Origin: Microbacterium sp. LWH7-1.2
GTDB lineage: Bacteria; Actinomycetota; Actinomycetes; Actinomycetales; Microbacteriaceae
Direction: 5' to 3'
DNA length: 64,000 nt
NCBI RefSeq assembly: GCF_038397755.1
Contig: NZ_CP151637.1
Location: forward strand, 1,178,001-1,242,000
In this document: positions 41,159 through 49,785 of the stretch, piece after piece
Position numbering within the stretch: position 1 is the stretch's first letter
Layout of the letters: each line of letters starts with the position of its first letter
Position numbers and translations under genes: made by a program
Notes under the pieces: model-generated
What the model was told of the DNA's origin: nothing
The model's database searches: none
Seen by the model: the letters and a program-made list of their open reading frames with translations, nothing else

Positions 41159-41590
41159 ATGTCGAACCCGCGCCCTCGCGCTTCCCTCGCCACGTCGGAG
41201 CGGCCGGGCCGCGACCTCTCGAAGCCGCTGCCCGCGGCGCTCAGCTGGATCACGCTCGTCGCTTTCGCGGCGACCCTCGCAGGCGCATACGTCGCGCTCG
41301 GGCTCGCGTGGTGGGTGCCGGCGCTCTACGTGGCGGCGAGCATCGTCGCGTTCGCCGCCTACGGCATCGACAAGTCGGCCGCGCAGCGCCAGGCGAACCG
41401 CATCTCGGAGCAGACGCTGCTGATCCTCGGACTTGTCGGCGGCTGGCCGGGCGCGCTCGTCGCGCAGCAGGTGTTCCGTCACAAGACTCGCAAGCGATCG
41501 TTCCGCCGTGCCTTCTGGGGCACCGTCGGGGTGAACATCCTCGCACTGGCGGCGTACGTCTACCTCACTGCCCCCGCGCTCGGCGGCTGA
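41159..41590 (+). CDS. DUF1294 membrane protein
   Basis: 143 residues with three or four helices and the family motif AAYGIDKSAAQRQANRISEQTL followed by LGLVGGWPGALVAQQVFRHKTRK. DUF1294 proteins are small membrane proteins of unknown function, in some bacteria fused to cold-shock domains; no such domain is here. The ATG lies 7 nt after TAGGAT (41146-41151). Confidence 0.92.
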   Translation: MSNPRPRASLATSERPGRDLSKPLPAALSWITLVAFAATLAGAYVALGLAWWVPALYVAASIVAFAAYGIDKSAAQRQANRISEQTLLILGLVGGWPGALVAQQVFRHKTRKRSFRRAFWGTVGVNILALAAYVYLTAPALGG

Positions 41591-41598
41591 GTCGGGCG

Positions 41599-42396
41599 TC
41601 AGCGGCCGTATTCAGGCGCCCAGTCGTCACCCTCGGGCATCCACTCGCCCGAGGCGGACGCCACTCGGGACGGCTCGGCCCGGCGCCACTTGGCGCCCTC
41701 GGGCCAGCTCGCGGCGAACGTCGACGCGACCCGGAACACCCGCCGCGAGAGCCCGGACAGCGTCTGCACCGGGCGTGCCGACACGGGCATGCGCAACTGC
41801 GGGTCGTAGCGGACGCCGTCGGACAGGCGGAGCCGGATCGTGAGGTCGAGATCGTCATGGATGCGCGCGTTGCCGCGGTCGACCTGGTCGCGCACGCGCT
41901 CCCATACGCGCGTGCGCATGGCGAAGTTCGAGCCGAACACCAGCGGGATGCCGAGCCACTTCTTGATCCAGTAGTGGCCGCCGCCGATGTACCAGCGTTC
42001 GCCGAGGTAGTTCTGGACCGCCGTGCCGCCATAGAATTCGGCGCCGCCGGTCAGCACGCCGAGCGTGGGATCCGAGACGAATGCGCGGACGAGTCGTGCG
42101 ATCCAGTCCGGGTGCGGGCGGGAGTCCGCGTCCAGCCGCGCGATGATGTCGGCGTGCTCGAGCGCCGCGTCGTAGCCGCGGGACGCGGCCGGCCAGATGC
42201 CGATGGCGGGCTCATATGCCACGACGGCGTCGTAGGCGTGGGCGACGGCGGCCGAGGCATCCGTGCTGGCGTTGTCGACGACGATCACGATGTCGGGCTG
42301 ATGCGTCTGCGCGGCGAGTGCGGCCAGGCACGCGTCGAGATAACCCGCGTCATTCCGGCACGGAATGACCACGGCGACGCGAGGGGCGAGGGGCAC
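41599..42396 (-). CDS. family 2 glycosyltransferase
   Basis: 265 residues. VAVVIPCRNDAGYLDACL and VIVVDNASTDASA are the GT2 nucleotide-sugar elements, ARLDADSRPHPDW contains the DxD metal site, and HDDLDLTIRLR is the acceptor-side motif. There are no membrane helices. Acceptor and donor are unknown; no polysaccharide operon is present. I set the start at GTG 42394-42396, 7 nt after TATGGT on the minus strand, 12 nt inside the longest frame. Confidence 0.92.
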   Translation of the reverse strand: MPLAPRVAVVIPCRNDAGYLDACLAALAAQTHQPDIVIVVDNASTDASAAVAHAYDAVVAYEPAIGIWPAASRGYDAALEHADIIARLDADSRPHPDWIARLVRAFVSDPTLGVLTGGAEFYGGTAVQNYLGERWYIGGGHYWIKKWLGIPLVFGSNFAMRTRVWERVRDQVDRGNARIHDDLDLTIRLRLSDGVRYDPQLRMPVSARPVQTLSGLSRRVFRVASTFAASWPEGAKWRRAEPSRVASASGEWMPEGDDWAPEYGR

Positions 42397-42403
42397 AAGC
42401 CAC

Positions 42404-42440
42404 ACCATACTCCCGGCGTGTCGGACGGCCGCGTTACCCT
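42404..42440. promoter_or_regulatory. divergent leaderless promoters
   Basis: Minus-strand TATGGT (42404-42409) is 7 nt before the glycosyltransferase GTG. Plus-strand TACCCT (42435-42440) is 6 nt before the acetyltransferase ATG. Confidence 0.7.
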
Positions 42441-42446
42441 GCCGAC

Positions 42447-43034
42447 ATGGACGGACTGCGTTTCGCTCCCGCCAACGAGGCCTCGTGGGACGACCTGCAG
42501 GCCGTCCTCACGGGCGCCGCGCGCCGATGCCAGTGCCAGCGGCAGCGCCTCGGCGACCGCGACTGGTGGTACATGCCCGAGGCGGAACGCGCCGCGATCC
42601 TCCGCGCCGAGACGCACTGTGACGACCCGCGCGCGACCGAGACGATCGGCATCGTCGCCTACCAGGACGACGAGCCCGTCGCGTGGTGCGCGGTCGACCG
42701 GCGAGGGGTGTACGGGCGGGTTCGCGGCTCACCCGTTCCCTGGCAGGGCCGCGACGAAGACCCGGACGACGATTCGGTGTGGGCGATCGCGTGCATGATC
42801 GTGCGCAAGGGGCATCGCCGCCTGGGACTCACCTATCCGCTCGTCGCCGCCGCCGTCGAGCACGCCCGCGAGCGCGGAGCCGCGGCGGTGGAGGGGTATC
42901 CGATGCTCACGGGCGGAAGCGCGGTGATCTGGGACGAGATGAACGTCGGCCCCGTCGGTCCGTTCCTCGCCGCCGGCTTCCGAGAGGTCACGCATCCGAC
43001 GAAACGGCGTCTCGTCATGCGCCTCGACTTGTGA
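42447..43034 (+). CDS. GNAT-family N-acetyltransferase
   Basis: 195 residues. The acetyl-CoA region is WAIACMIVRKGHRRLGLTYP (motif A with RxxGL in place of RxxGxG), preceded by VAWCAVD. A Cys-rich stretch RRCQCQRQRLGDRDWWYM near residue 30 recurs in a GNAT subfamily of actinobacteria. Substrate unknown. Leaderless ATG. Confidence 0.88.
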   Translation: MDGLRFAPANEASWDDLQAVLTGAARRCQCQRQRLGDRDWWYMPEAERAAILRAETHCDDPRATETIGIVAYQDDEPVAWCAVDRRGVYGRVRGSPVPWQGRDEDPDDDSVWAIACMIVRKGHRRLGLTYPLVAAAVEHARERGAAAVEGYPMLTGGSAVIWDEMNVGPVGPFLAAGFREVTHPTKRRLVMRLDL

Positions 43035-43068
43035 AACGAATCAGCAAGCGCTCGCCCGAAACTGGCTC

Positions 43069-43097
43069 TTGAGACCGCTCCCACGGTTGGTTACAGT
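43069..43097 (+). promoter_or_regulatory. sigma-70-type promoter of the beta-helix gene
   Basis: TTGAGA (43069-43074), 17-bp spacer, TACAGT (43092-43097). A ribosome site GGAGAGG lies 8 nt before the ATG at 43152. An AAGCGCT near 43047 may be half of a LacI-type operator. Confidence 0.65.
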
Positions 43098-43151
43098 CCG
43101 GTAAGCAAGCGGCAATCCCCGCCGCCCCCACCTCAACGGAGAGGACTTTCC

Positions 43152-45071
43152 ATGCCCGCCCCCGTTTTCCGTACCCCGTCGCGCGCGCGATCGGGTCGAC
43201 GTGCCCGCGCCGTGCGCATCGGCAGCGTGGTGACCGGCACCGCGCTGGTCGCGAGCGCCCTGCTGGCCACGCCCGCGGTCGCCGCGCCACCGCGCGCCGT
43301 CGACCCTTTCCACCCGGACTTCGGCCCGAACGTCACGATCTACTCCCCCGACGTTCCTGTGGCCCAGATCCAGTCGGATCTCGACGCGCTGCACGCGCAG
43401 CAGGTCGACGCTGAGATGAGCACCACGCGCAAGGCCGTCTACTTCCTCCCCGGCCAGTACGGCTCGGCCGCTGATCCGCTGCAGGTCAAGGTCGGCTACT
43501 ACACCGAGGTCGCGGGCCTCGGCGCGTCGCCCGGGGACGTCACCGTCCACGGCGCCGTTGAGGTCTACAACCGCTGCCTGGCGGACGGCGGCACGGGCAA
43601 CTGCCTCGCACTCGTGAACTTCTGGCGCACGATCTCGAACCTGTCGATCGACATCGACAAAGCGGGCCAGGACGGCTGCCGCGCCAGCGCCGAGTTCTGG
43701 GCCGTGTCGCAGGCGGTGTCGATGCGACGCCTCGACATCTCGGGCGGCAACCTGTCGCTCATGGACTACTGCACCGCCGGCCCGCAGTACGCCAGCGGCG
43801 GCTTCATCGCCGACTCGCGCCTGCCGTTCGTGGTGAACGGCTCGCAGCAGCAGTGGCTGATCCGAAACAGCGAGGTCGCCGGCTGGTCGAACGGCGTCTG
43901 GAACCAGGTGTTCTCAGGCGTCGTCGGCGCCCCCGACGACGCGGGCTTCCCCGACCCGCCGTACACGACGATCGACGAGACGCCCGTCAGCCGCGAGAAG
44001 CCGTACCTGTACGTCGACGACGAGGGCCGCTACAACGTGCGGGTGCCGGCGGCGCAGCGCGACACGAGCGGGATCAGCTGGGCCGCGGGTGAGACGGCGG
44101 GACGCAGCATCCCGATCTCCGACTTCTACATCGCGACCCCGTCGGACTCGGTGAAGGACATCAACAACGCGCTCGCGCGCGGCCAGAACCTGATCCTCAC
44201 GCCCGGCATCTACGACGTCGCCCAGTCGATCGAGGTGAAGCGCGCGAACACCGTCGTGCTCGGCCTCGGGCACGCGACGCTCACGGCGGTGAACGGCGCG
44301 GTTCCGCTCGAGGTGAAGGATGCCGACGGCATCGTCGTCGCGGGCGTCACCATCGACGCGGGCGAGACGCTCTCGCCGGTGCTGCTGCGCGTCGGGAACC
44401 CCCACGGCGGCAAGAAGCTCGACGCGAGCAACCCGATCACACTCAGCGACGTGTACTTCCGCGTCGGCGGCCCGCACATCGGCAAGACCACGACGGCACT
44501 CGAAGTGAACGCCGACGATGTGCTCATCGACCACACCTGGGTGTGGCGTGGCGACCACGGCGTCGAGGGCTTCGACCCGACCGACGGTGTGAACGGCGAC
44601 AACGAGCGCTGGGCCACCAACACCGGCACCACCGGCGTCATCGTGAACGGTGACGACGTGACCGCGACGGGCTTGTTCGTCGAGCATTTCCAGACGTACA
44701 ACACCCTGTGGAACGGCGAGAACGGCCGGGTCATCCTGTACCAGAACGAGCTGCCGTACGACCCGCCGACGCAGGCGGACTGGACGCAGCCGAACGGCAC
44801 GCTCGGCTACCCGGGCTACAAGGTGGCGGACCACGTCGAGAATCACGAGCTCGACGGCGCCGGCGTGTACGTGTTCAACCAGAACAACCCGTCGATCCTC
44901 ACCGCCAACGGGTTCGAGGTGCCCGAGACCCCGGGCGTCCGCCTGCACCACATCATGACGGTGAACCTGTCCGCCGGCACGGTCCAGCACGTCGTGAACG
45001 GTGTCGGCGGCCAGGCCGACAGCACCAACACGGGAACCCCGCAGTTCGTGGTGGATTACCCGGCCCCGTGA
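43152..45071 (+). CDS. secreted right-handed beta-helix protein, probably carbohydrate-active
   Basis: 639 residues. An Arg-rich n-region and hydrophobic stretch end in ALLATPAVAA (signal peptide). Two pectate-lyase-like modules are evident: one from about 55 (VYFLPGQYGSA; VGYYTEVAGLGASP; LVNFWRTISNLSI), one from about 340 (ILTPGIYDVAQSIEVKRANT, VVLGLGHATL, DGIVVAGVTID, DDVLIDHTWVWRGDHG). The tandem layout resembles beta-helix enzymes such as pectate lyase-3-type proteins and GH55 glucanases; I cannot choose. Relatives are sometimes labelled adenylyl cyclase without support. The promoter, ribosome site and terminator make it a stand-alone secreted enzyme gene, like the PL11 lyase. Confidence 0.82.
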   Translation: MPAPVFRTPSRARSGRRARAVRIGSVVTGTALVASALLATPAVAAPPRAVDPFHPDFGPNVTIYSPDVPVAQIQSDLDALHAQQVDAEMSTTRKAVYFLPGQYGSAADPLQVKVGYYTEVAGLGASPGDVTVHGAVEVYNRCLADGGTGNCLALVNFWRTISNLSIDIDKAGQDGCRASAEFWAVSQAVSMRRLDISGGNLSLMDYCTAGPQYASGGFIADSRLPFVVNGSQQQWLIRNSEVAGWSNGVWNQVFSGVVGAPDDAGFPDPPYTTIDETPVSREKPYLYVDDEGRYNVRVPAAQRDTSGISWAAGETAGRSIPISDFYIATPSDSVKDINNALARGQNLILTPGIYDVAQSIEVKRANTVVLGLGHATLTAVNGAVPLEVKDADGIVVAGVTIDAGETLSPVLLRVGNPHGGKKLDASNPITLSDVYFRVGGPHIGKTTTALEVNADDVLIDHTWVWRGDHGVEGFDPTDGVNGDNERWATNTGTTGVIVNGDDVTATGLFVEHFQTYNTLWNGENGRVILYQNELPYDPPTQADWTQPNGTLGYPGYKVADHVENHELDGAGVYVFNQNNPSILTANGFEVPETPGVRLHHIMTVNLSAGTVQHVVNGVGGQADSTNTGTPQFVVDYPAP

Positions 45072-45085
45072 AGACCCCCCGGAAA

Positions 45086-45130
45086 CCGGATGCCTCGGCC
45101 CTGAGCGCTGCGCGGGGTCGGGGCATCCGG
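45086..45130 (+). terminator. terminator of the beta-helix gene
   Basis: CCGGATGCC (45086-45094) and GGCATCCGG (45122-45130) are perfect arms. Seven more pairs including two or three G-U pairs extend the stem to 16 bp around a 13-nt loop. Confidence 0.85.
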
Positions 45131-45147
45131 GCTTCAGGGCCGCCAGG

Positions 45148-46155
45148 TCACCAGAGCGGGTGGATCGCCGCGCGAAGGTCGCGGTCGTAGACGTCGTGCA
45201 CCACGCGGTCGAACGCCGCGAGGTCGAAGCCGGGATCTTCGAGAGCGCTGTCGAGCAGAGCGGCCGCAGCGGCGTTGGCCTCGGCCTGCCGCACGTTGCG
45301 CGCGCCGGGGATGACACTCGTGACGCCGGGGCGCGAGGCGATCCAGGCGAGCGTGGCGGCGGGGAGCGACACGCCGGCGGGGAGGGTTCCGGCGAGCTCG
45401 CCCGCCGCCCGGACGCCGGTCTCGAAGTCGACGCCCGAGAACGTCTCGCCGCGGTCGAACGCCTCGCCGTGGCGGTTGTAGGTGCGGTGGTCGTCCGCGG
45501 CGAACGTCGTGGTCGCTGTGTACTTGCCCGACAGCAGGCCCGACGCCAGGGGCACACGCGCGAAGATCGCGACACCGGACGCCTCGGCGGCGGGCAGCAC
45601 CTCATCGAGAGGCTTGAGGCGGAACGGATTGAAGATGATCTGCACGTTCGTCACGTTCGGGCGGGCGATCGCCGCGAGGGCCTGTGCGGTCGTCTCGACC
45701 GAGACGCCGTACGCCGCGATCGCGCCGTCGGCGACGAGCTCGTCGAGCGCGTCGTACGTGGCACCGTCGTCGATGACCGCGGTCGGCGGGCAGTGCAGCT
45801 GCACCAGGTCGAGCGTGTCGACTCCGAGGTTGGCGCGGGAGCGGTCGGTCCACGCGCGGAAGTTCTCAGGCGTGTAGTTCTCGGGCTCCTGCGCGAGGCG
45901 CCGCCCCATCTTCGTCGCGACCGTGATGCCGTGGCCGGGCCGGGCGGTGAGGAACCGGCCGATGAGCGACTCGCTGCGCCCGTCACCGTAGACGTCGGCG
46001 GTGTCGAAGAGGGTGACGCCTTCGTCGACGGATGCTGCGAGCACCGCGGTCGCGTCCTCCTCCGTGACCGCGCCCCAGTCGGCGCCGAGCTGCCAGGTTC
46101 CGAGGCCGATGGCCGAGACCGAGCGTCCGGTGCGGCCGAGTGCGCGCTGCTGCAT
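45148..46155 (-). CDS. aldo/keto reductase
   Basis: 335 residues from the ATG preceded by GGAGG (8 nt). The catalytic tetrad is visible: Asp and Tyr in LFDTADVYGDG, Lys in VATKMGRR, His in LVQLHCPP. NADPH-binding IPGARNVRQAEAN is at the C-terminus. Its length and ALGRTGRSVSAIGLGTW start fit the AKR12/YghZ-like group. Physiological substrate unknown. Confidence 0.93.
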   Translation of the reverse strand: MQQRALGRTGRSVSAIGLGTWQLGADWGAVTEEDATAVLAASVDEGVTLFDTADVYGDGRSESLIGRFLTARPGHGITVATKMGRRLAQEPENYTPENFRAWTDRSRANLGVDTLDLVQLHCPPTAVIDDGATYDALDELVADGAIAAYGVSVETTAQALAAIARPNVTNVQIIFNPFRLKPLDEVLPAAEASGVAIFARVPLASGLLSGKYTATTTFAADDHRTYNRHGEAFDRGETFSGVDFETGVRAAGELAGTLPAGVSLPAATLAWIASRPGVTSVIPGARNVRQAEANAAAAALLDSALEDPGFDLAAFDRVVHDVYDRDLRAAIHPLW

Positions 46156-46292
46156 GAGGATCCTCCGGGGTCGAGGGGTGGGGGTCGTGTTCCAGCATCC
46201 CACGAGGTCTAGTGCGCGAGGCTGCGGGATGCAATCCCCGGGCGGGGAGCGCCGACGCGGACTAGCGTGGCCGGGATCGAAGGAGCAGAGCC

Positions 46293-47381
46293 TTGACCGC
46301 CGAGCGCACCCCGACCCTGCGCCGCGCCGCCTCGTACACGGCGCGCCTCGCCCAGCAGCCGAGACTGCTGCTGGCCATCAAGACGTCGCTCGCGGCCGTG
46401 CTGGCGTGGTACCTGGCGCCGCTCATTCCCTTCCTCGACGACCAGTACTCCTACTACGCGCCGCTCGGCGCCCTCGTCACGATGTACCCGACGGTGGCCC
46501 GCTCCGCCCGGGTGGGCTTTCAGGTGCTGGTCGGCCTCGCGGTGGGCATCGGGCTCGGGCTCTCGGGCGTCGCTGCGCTGCGTCTCGGTGTGCCGGGCGG
46601 CGTGGTGCTGGGCACGGTGATCGGCGTCGGCGTGCTGCTGGGCGGAGTGCGACTGCTCGGGGACGGCGGGGATTGGGCGCCACTGGCCGCGCTGTTCGTG
46701 CTCCTCATCGGGGGCGCCACCGACCCCGAGGAGTTCTCGGTCTCGTACCTCGGCACGACCGCATTCGGAGTGATCGTCGGGATCGTCGTCAACCTCCTCG
46801 TCGTGCCGCCGCTGTACCTGCGCAGGGCGAGCGAACGACTCTCGGCGCTGCGCGACACCGTGACCCGGGTGCTGGACGACGCGGCGGACGCCGTGACCGA
46901 AGAGCGCATCGGCGCCGACCGGTTCGAGTCGGCGATGCGCACCCTCGCCGAGACACGCGAGACCGTCACCGCGGAGGTCGACGAGGCGGAGGAGAGCGCT
47001 CGAGCGAATCCCCGTCGCCGCCGCCACCGCGGCGAGCGCGAGGAGAACTCACGCCGCATGGCGGCGCTCGACCGCACGGCCTTCCTCACCCAGGAGCTCA
47101 TCGACCTCCTGCTCGAGTTGCAAGCGGCCGACGACGCGTCGCTCGCGGAGGAGGTCCGCGACGAGCTGGCCGGCGCGATCAGGAGCACCGCCGACCTCGT
47201 CGCGACCCCGCTCGGCGACCCGGACGCTCCGCAACGGCTCCGTGAAGCGGGCGATGCCCTGGCGGACTACCAGCGGGCGCTCGGCATGCCCCGGCCCGGG
47301 ACACGCGCGGAGATCGCGACGGGCGCGGCGATGGAGCTGTGCCTGCGGCGCATCATCGACGTGTCCCGGCCCTTCGTGTGA
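46293..47381 (+). CDS. FUSC-like (aromatic acid exporter family) membrane protein
   Basis: 362 residues from a TTG with GAAGGAG seven nt upstream. An N-terminal block of about six helices begins LLLAIKTSLAAVLAWYLAPL, followed by a charged cytoplasmic half with long helices (LSALRDTVTRVLDDAADAV). This half-size FUSC layout is found in putative aromatic-acid exporters. No substrate evidence. It is not coupled to its neighbours. Confidence 0.87.
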   Translation: MTAERTPTLRRAASYTARLAQQPRLLLAIKTSLAAVLAWYLAPLIPFLDDQYSYYAPLGALVTMYPTVARSARVGFQVLVGLAVGIGLGLSGVAALRLGVPGGVVLGTVIGVGVLLGGVRLLGDGGDWAPLAALFVLLIGGATDPEEFSVSYLGTTAFGVIVGIVVNLLVVPPLYLRRASERLSALRDTVTRVLDDAADAVTEERIGADRFESAMRTLAETRETVTAEVDEAEESARANPRRRRHRGEREENSRRMAALDRTAFLTQELIDLLLELQAADDASLAEEVRDELAGAIRSTADLVATPLGDPDAPQRLREAGDALADYQRALGMPRPGTRAEIATGAAMELCLRRIIDVSRPFV

Positions 47382-47405
47382 GGCGCGGGCGCCTCGCGAC
47401 GTCCG

Positions 47406-48380
47406 TCACGGGTTGACGATGACCGGGGTTCCCAGCGGGAGCTCGGAGAGCTTCGTGATCGCGGAAGGGTCGACGCGGAGGCATCCGTTCGAGATCGCGC
47501 CCGAGCGATCGTCGTGGTAGTGGAACGCTGTGACCGCGACATCCGCTCCCCCGAAGCCGTCGAGGACCGGCGACTGCACCGACAGGTACACGATGGGATG
47601 GCCGCGCGTGTAGGAGTACTCCGGCACGACGCGGGTGGTCATGATGAACGCGCGACCGAGCGGCGTGGGTGTGCGGTCGGTGCCCCACGCGAAGTCCGAG
47701 GCGATGCGCTCGGGCACGCCGGCGCGGACGATGTCGATCGTGCGGCCCGAGATGCTCACGACGACGCTGGTGTCGGTGGGCGCGAGGTCGACGTCGCTCT
47801 TGCGCATCCAGCCGGTCGTCTGCGCCGGGTTGCCCTGCGACGGCACAGCCTGGCGCCCGGTGAGGAGCACCTTGACCCAGTTCTCCTGCTCCTCGACCAC
47901 GGGGACCGTGGTGCCGTCGTACGAGTACTCGTGCGGCAGGTACGCGACCGGCTGTGCCGTGGGGTCTGCCCAGACGGGGGCACCGATCCCCTTCGCGGCC
48001 GCCCGCACGGGAAGCGGGGTCGCGTACGCCGCATCGTCTACGGGAAGCGCGGGGATGACCGCGAAGACGTTGACCTGCGGGAGGGTCGAGACGTCGTAGG
48101 AGGCGGTGTTCGCGGCGAAGCCGGTGGGCGTGGGCGTCGGGGTCGGCTCGGCGCTCGGCGTGGCTGCGGCAGATGCGGCCGCGGTGGGGGTCGGGGCGGG
48201 GGCGGGGCCGTTGGGCGGCGGCCGCAGCAGCAGGGCGGCGGCGAACCCGGCCGCGAGCATGATCGCGGCGAGGGCGATGAGGGCCCAGACCCACAGTCGT
48301 CGCCTCGACGGCACGCGCTCGTCACCCTGCGGCACGGCAGACTCGTCCGCCCCCGGGCCGTCGGTCTCGGCATCCCCCAT
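47406..48380 (-). CDS. membrane-anchored L,D-transpeptidase
   Basis: 324 residues. A cytoplasmic basic segment precedes one transmembrane helix (LWVWALIALAAIMLAAGFAA), then a Pro/Thr/Ala wall-spanning linker and the YkuD domain ending FHYHDDRSGAISNGCLRVD, with the catalytic His and Cys of HxxxSxGC. The enzyme makes 3-3 or anchoring crosslinks in peptidoglycan. The N-terminal part of the exported region (VWADPTAQPVAYLP, NWVKVLLTGRQAV) is a bacterial SH3-like module. Confidence 0.93.
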   Translation of the reverse strand: MGDAETDGPGADESAVPQGDERVPSRRRLWVWALIALAAIMLAAGFAAALLLRPPPNGPAPAPTPTAAASAAATPSAEPTPTPTPTGFAANTASYDVSTLPQVNVFAVIPALPVDDAAYATPLPVRAAAKGIGAPVWADPTAQPVAYLPHEYSYDGTTVPVVEEQENWVKVLLTGRQAVPSQGNPAQTTGWMRKSDVDLAPTDTSVVVSISGRTIDIVRAGVPERIASDFAWGTDRTPTPLGRAFIMTTRVVPEYSYTRGHPIVYLSVQSPVLDGFGGADVAVTAFHYHDDRSGAISNGCLRVDPSAITKLSELPLGTPVIVNP

Positions 48381-48442
48381 TCCCCCATCGTCGGTGGCGA
48401 TGACGGATGCTGCAACCCGCTGCCGCTCGTTAGCCTGGGCCG

Positions 48443-49162
48443 GTGAGCAGTCAGGGTGATCAGGAGCGGCCGATCCGGGTTCTCGGGATCATCGGGGCCG
48501 GGCGTGTGGGCCAGGTGCTCGCACGGCTGGCACGCGCCGCGGGGTACCGGGTGCTCATCGCCGGGTCGGGCGACCCGGCGCGGATCGCCGGGACGATCGA
48601 GGCGGTGGCTCCGGGCGCGGTTGCGGCCGAGGCATCCGTCGTCGCACACGACGCCGATGCGGTCGTGCTCGCGCTGCCGCTCCCCCAGCACCACACGCTG
48701 CCCTCCGAGGGGCTGCGGGGAAAGCTCGTGATCGACGCCATGAACTACTGGTGGGAGGTGGACGGCTTGCGGGCCGACTTCGGCGACCTGCGCACGACGA
48801 CGAGCGAGACGGTGCAGCGGTTCCTGCCCGCGTCGCGGGTGGTGAAAGCCTTCAACCACATGGGCTACCGAGACCTGGACGAGGAGGCGCGGCCCGCCGG
48901 CGCCGCCGGGCGGAAGGCGATCGCGGTCGCCGGCGACTCGGCGGCCGACGTCGACGTCGTGATGCGACTCGTCGACGATCTCGGGTTCGACCCGGTGCTG
49001 GCGGGGCCTCTCGCCGCGGGGATCATGCTCGAGCCCGGCGCAGAGGCCTTCGGCGCCGACGTCGATGCGGACCAGCTGCGGGCGATGCTCGCGCGGTTCC
49101 CGACCTCGCAGCGCGGGATCATGGTCGCGCGTGCGCGCGCCGCGGAGCCAGAGCGGTCGTGA
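48443..49162 (+). CDS. NADP-binding F420-reductase-like oxidoreductase
   Basis: 239 residues. The N-terminal Rossmann fold (VLGIIGAGRVGQVLARLA) and VVKAFNHMGY resemble F420-dependent NADP reductases and the NAD(P)-binding proteins of that family; binding of F420 itself is not proven. The cofactor-proximal VLALPLPQHH and VIDAMNYWWEVDG are conserved. Leaderless GTG, 6 nt after TAGCCT (48431-48436). Confidence 0.9.
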   Translation: MSSQGDQERPIRVLGIIGAGRVGQVLARLARAAGYRVLIAGSGDPARIAGTIEAVAPGAVAAEASVVAHDADAVVLALPLPQHHTLPSEGLRGKLVIDAMNYWWEVDGLRADFGDLRTTTSETVQRFLPASRVVKAFNHMGYRDLDEEARPAGAAGRKAIAVAGDSAADVDVVMRLVDDLGFDPVLAGPLAAGIMLEPGAEAFGADVDADQLRAMLARFPTSQRGIMVARARAAEPERS

Positions 49163-49180
49163 CCGTGCGCCGCGCTCACG

Positions 49181-49306
49181 CGTTTCGACTGCGGGCGCCA
49201 GAGCGCCCTCCGCTCAACGAGCGGGTGTGTCCAGGTACCGCTCGTTGAGCGAGCGAGGGACGCGGTCGTTGAGCGAGCCTGCGAGTCGAAACGCAGAGTC
49301 GAAACG
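49181..49306. repeat. paired palindromic intergenic repeats, copy B (reverse) and a nested double copy A (forward)
   Basis: Reverse copy B at 49181-49224 has core GGGCGC-CAGA-GCGCCC. Copy A at 49239-49306 appears duplicated: two CGTTGAGCGAGC starts and two GTCGAAACG ends. The block touches the stop codon of the DUF2809 gene. Confidence 0.83.
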
Positions 49307-49308
49307 CC

Positions 49309-49740
49309 TCAGCGCGGTCGCGACGCTGTGTGGAGCAAGGCATCGACCGCGGTCGCGAGCATGATCGTCGCCACGTAGACCAGCAGGTCGCGGGCGTCGA
49401 AGACCGTGCCGAGCACCAGCATCACCGGCGGAAACCTCGTTCCCCACGCGAGCGGGAGTCCCGTCAGCTGGAACAGCTCGACCGCGACGCACCAGGCGGT
49501 GGCGATCGCGCCCGCGCCGAGCGCGGGCAGACGCGGGGCGAGCAGGACCACCGCCAGGTACGCCGCCACGGCGTAGAGCGCGTCGCCGGCGATGTCGGTC
49601 ACCGCCGTATCCGGGAGCAGCGCGTGCACCAGAAGCCCGGCGGCGACGGCGGCGACGAGCAGCAGCGCCGCGACGATACGGCGCGTGTCCGGGCTGCCGC
49701 CCCCGCGGGACGACTCCAGCTCGGCGCGCGTGAAACCCAT
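49309..49740 (-). CDS. DUF2809 membrane protein
   Basis: 143 residues with four helices (IVAALLLVAAVAAGLLVHAL; DALYAVAAYLAVVLLAP; AIATAWCVAVELFQLTG; DLLVYVATIMLATAVDAL) and the family's WCVAVELFQLTG and VFDARDLLVY motifs. Function unknown. The ATG at 49738-49740 is chosen over one 18 nt upstream because GAGACT, a weak -10 box, lies 6 nt before it. Confidence 0.88.
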   Translation of the reverse strand: MGFTRAELESSRGGGSPDTRRIVAALLLVAAVAAGLLVHALLPDTAVTDIAGDALYAVAAYLAVVLLAPRLPALGAGAIATAWCVAVELFQLTGLPLAWGTRFPPVMLVLGTVFDARDLLVYVATIMLATAVDALLHTASRPR

Positions 49741-49785
49741 GCGTTCAGTCTCACGCACCCGCGGTCGCAGCCCGGTGATCGAGCG

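Noticed and set aside
43152..45071. Adenylyl cyclase function for the beta-helix protein
   Set aside because: Relatives carry this label, but there is a signal peptide and a pectate-lyase-like fold pattern, and no cyclase motif.
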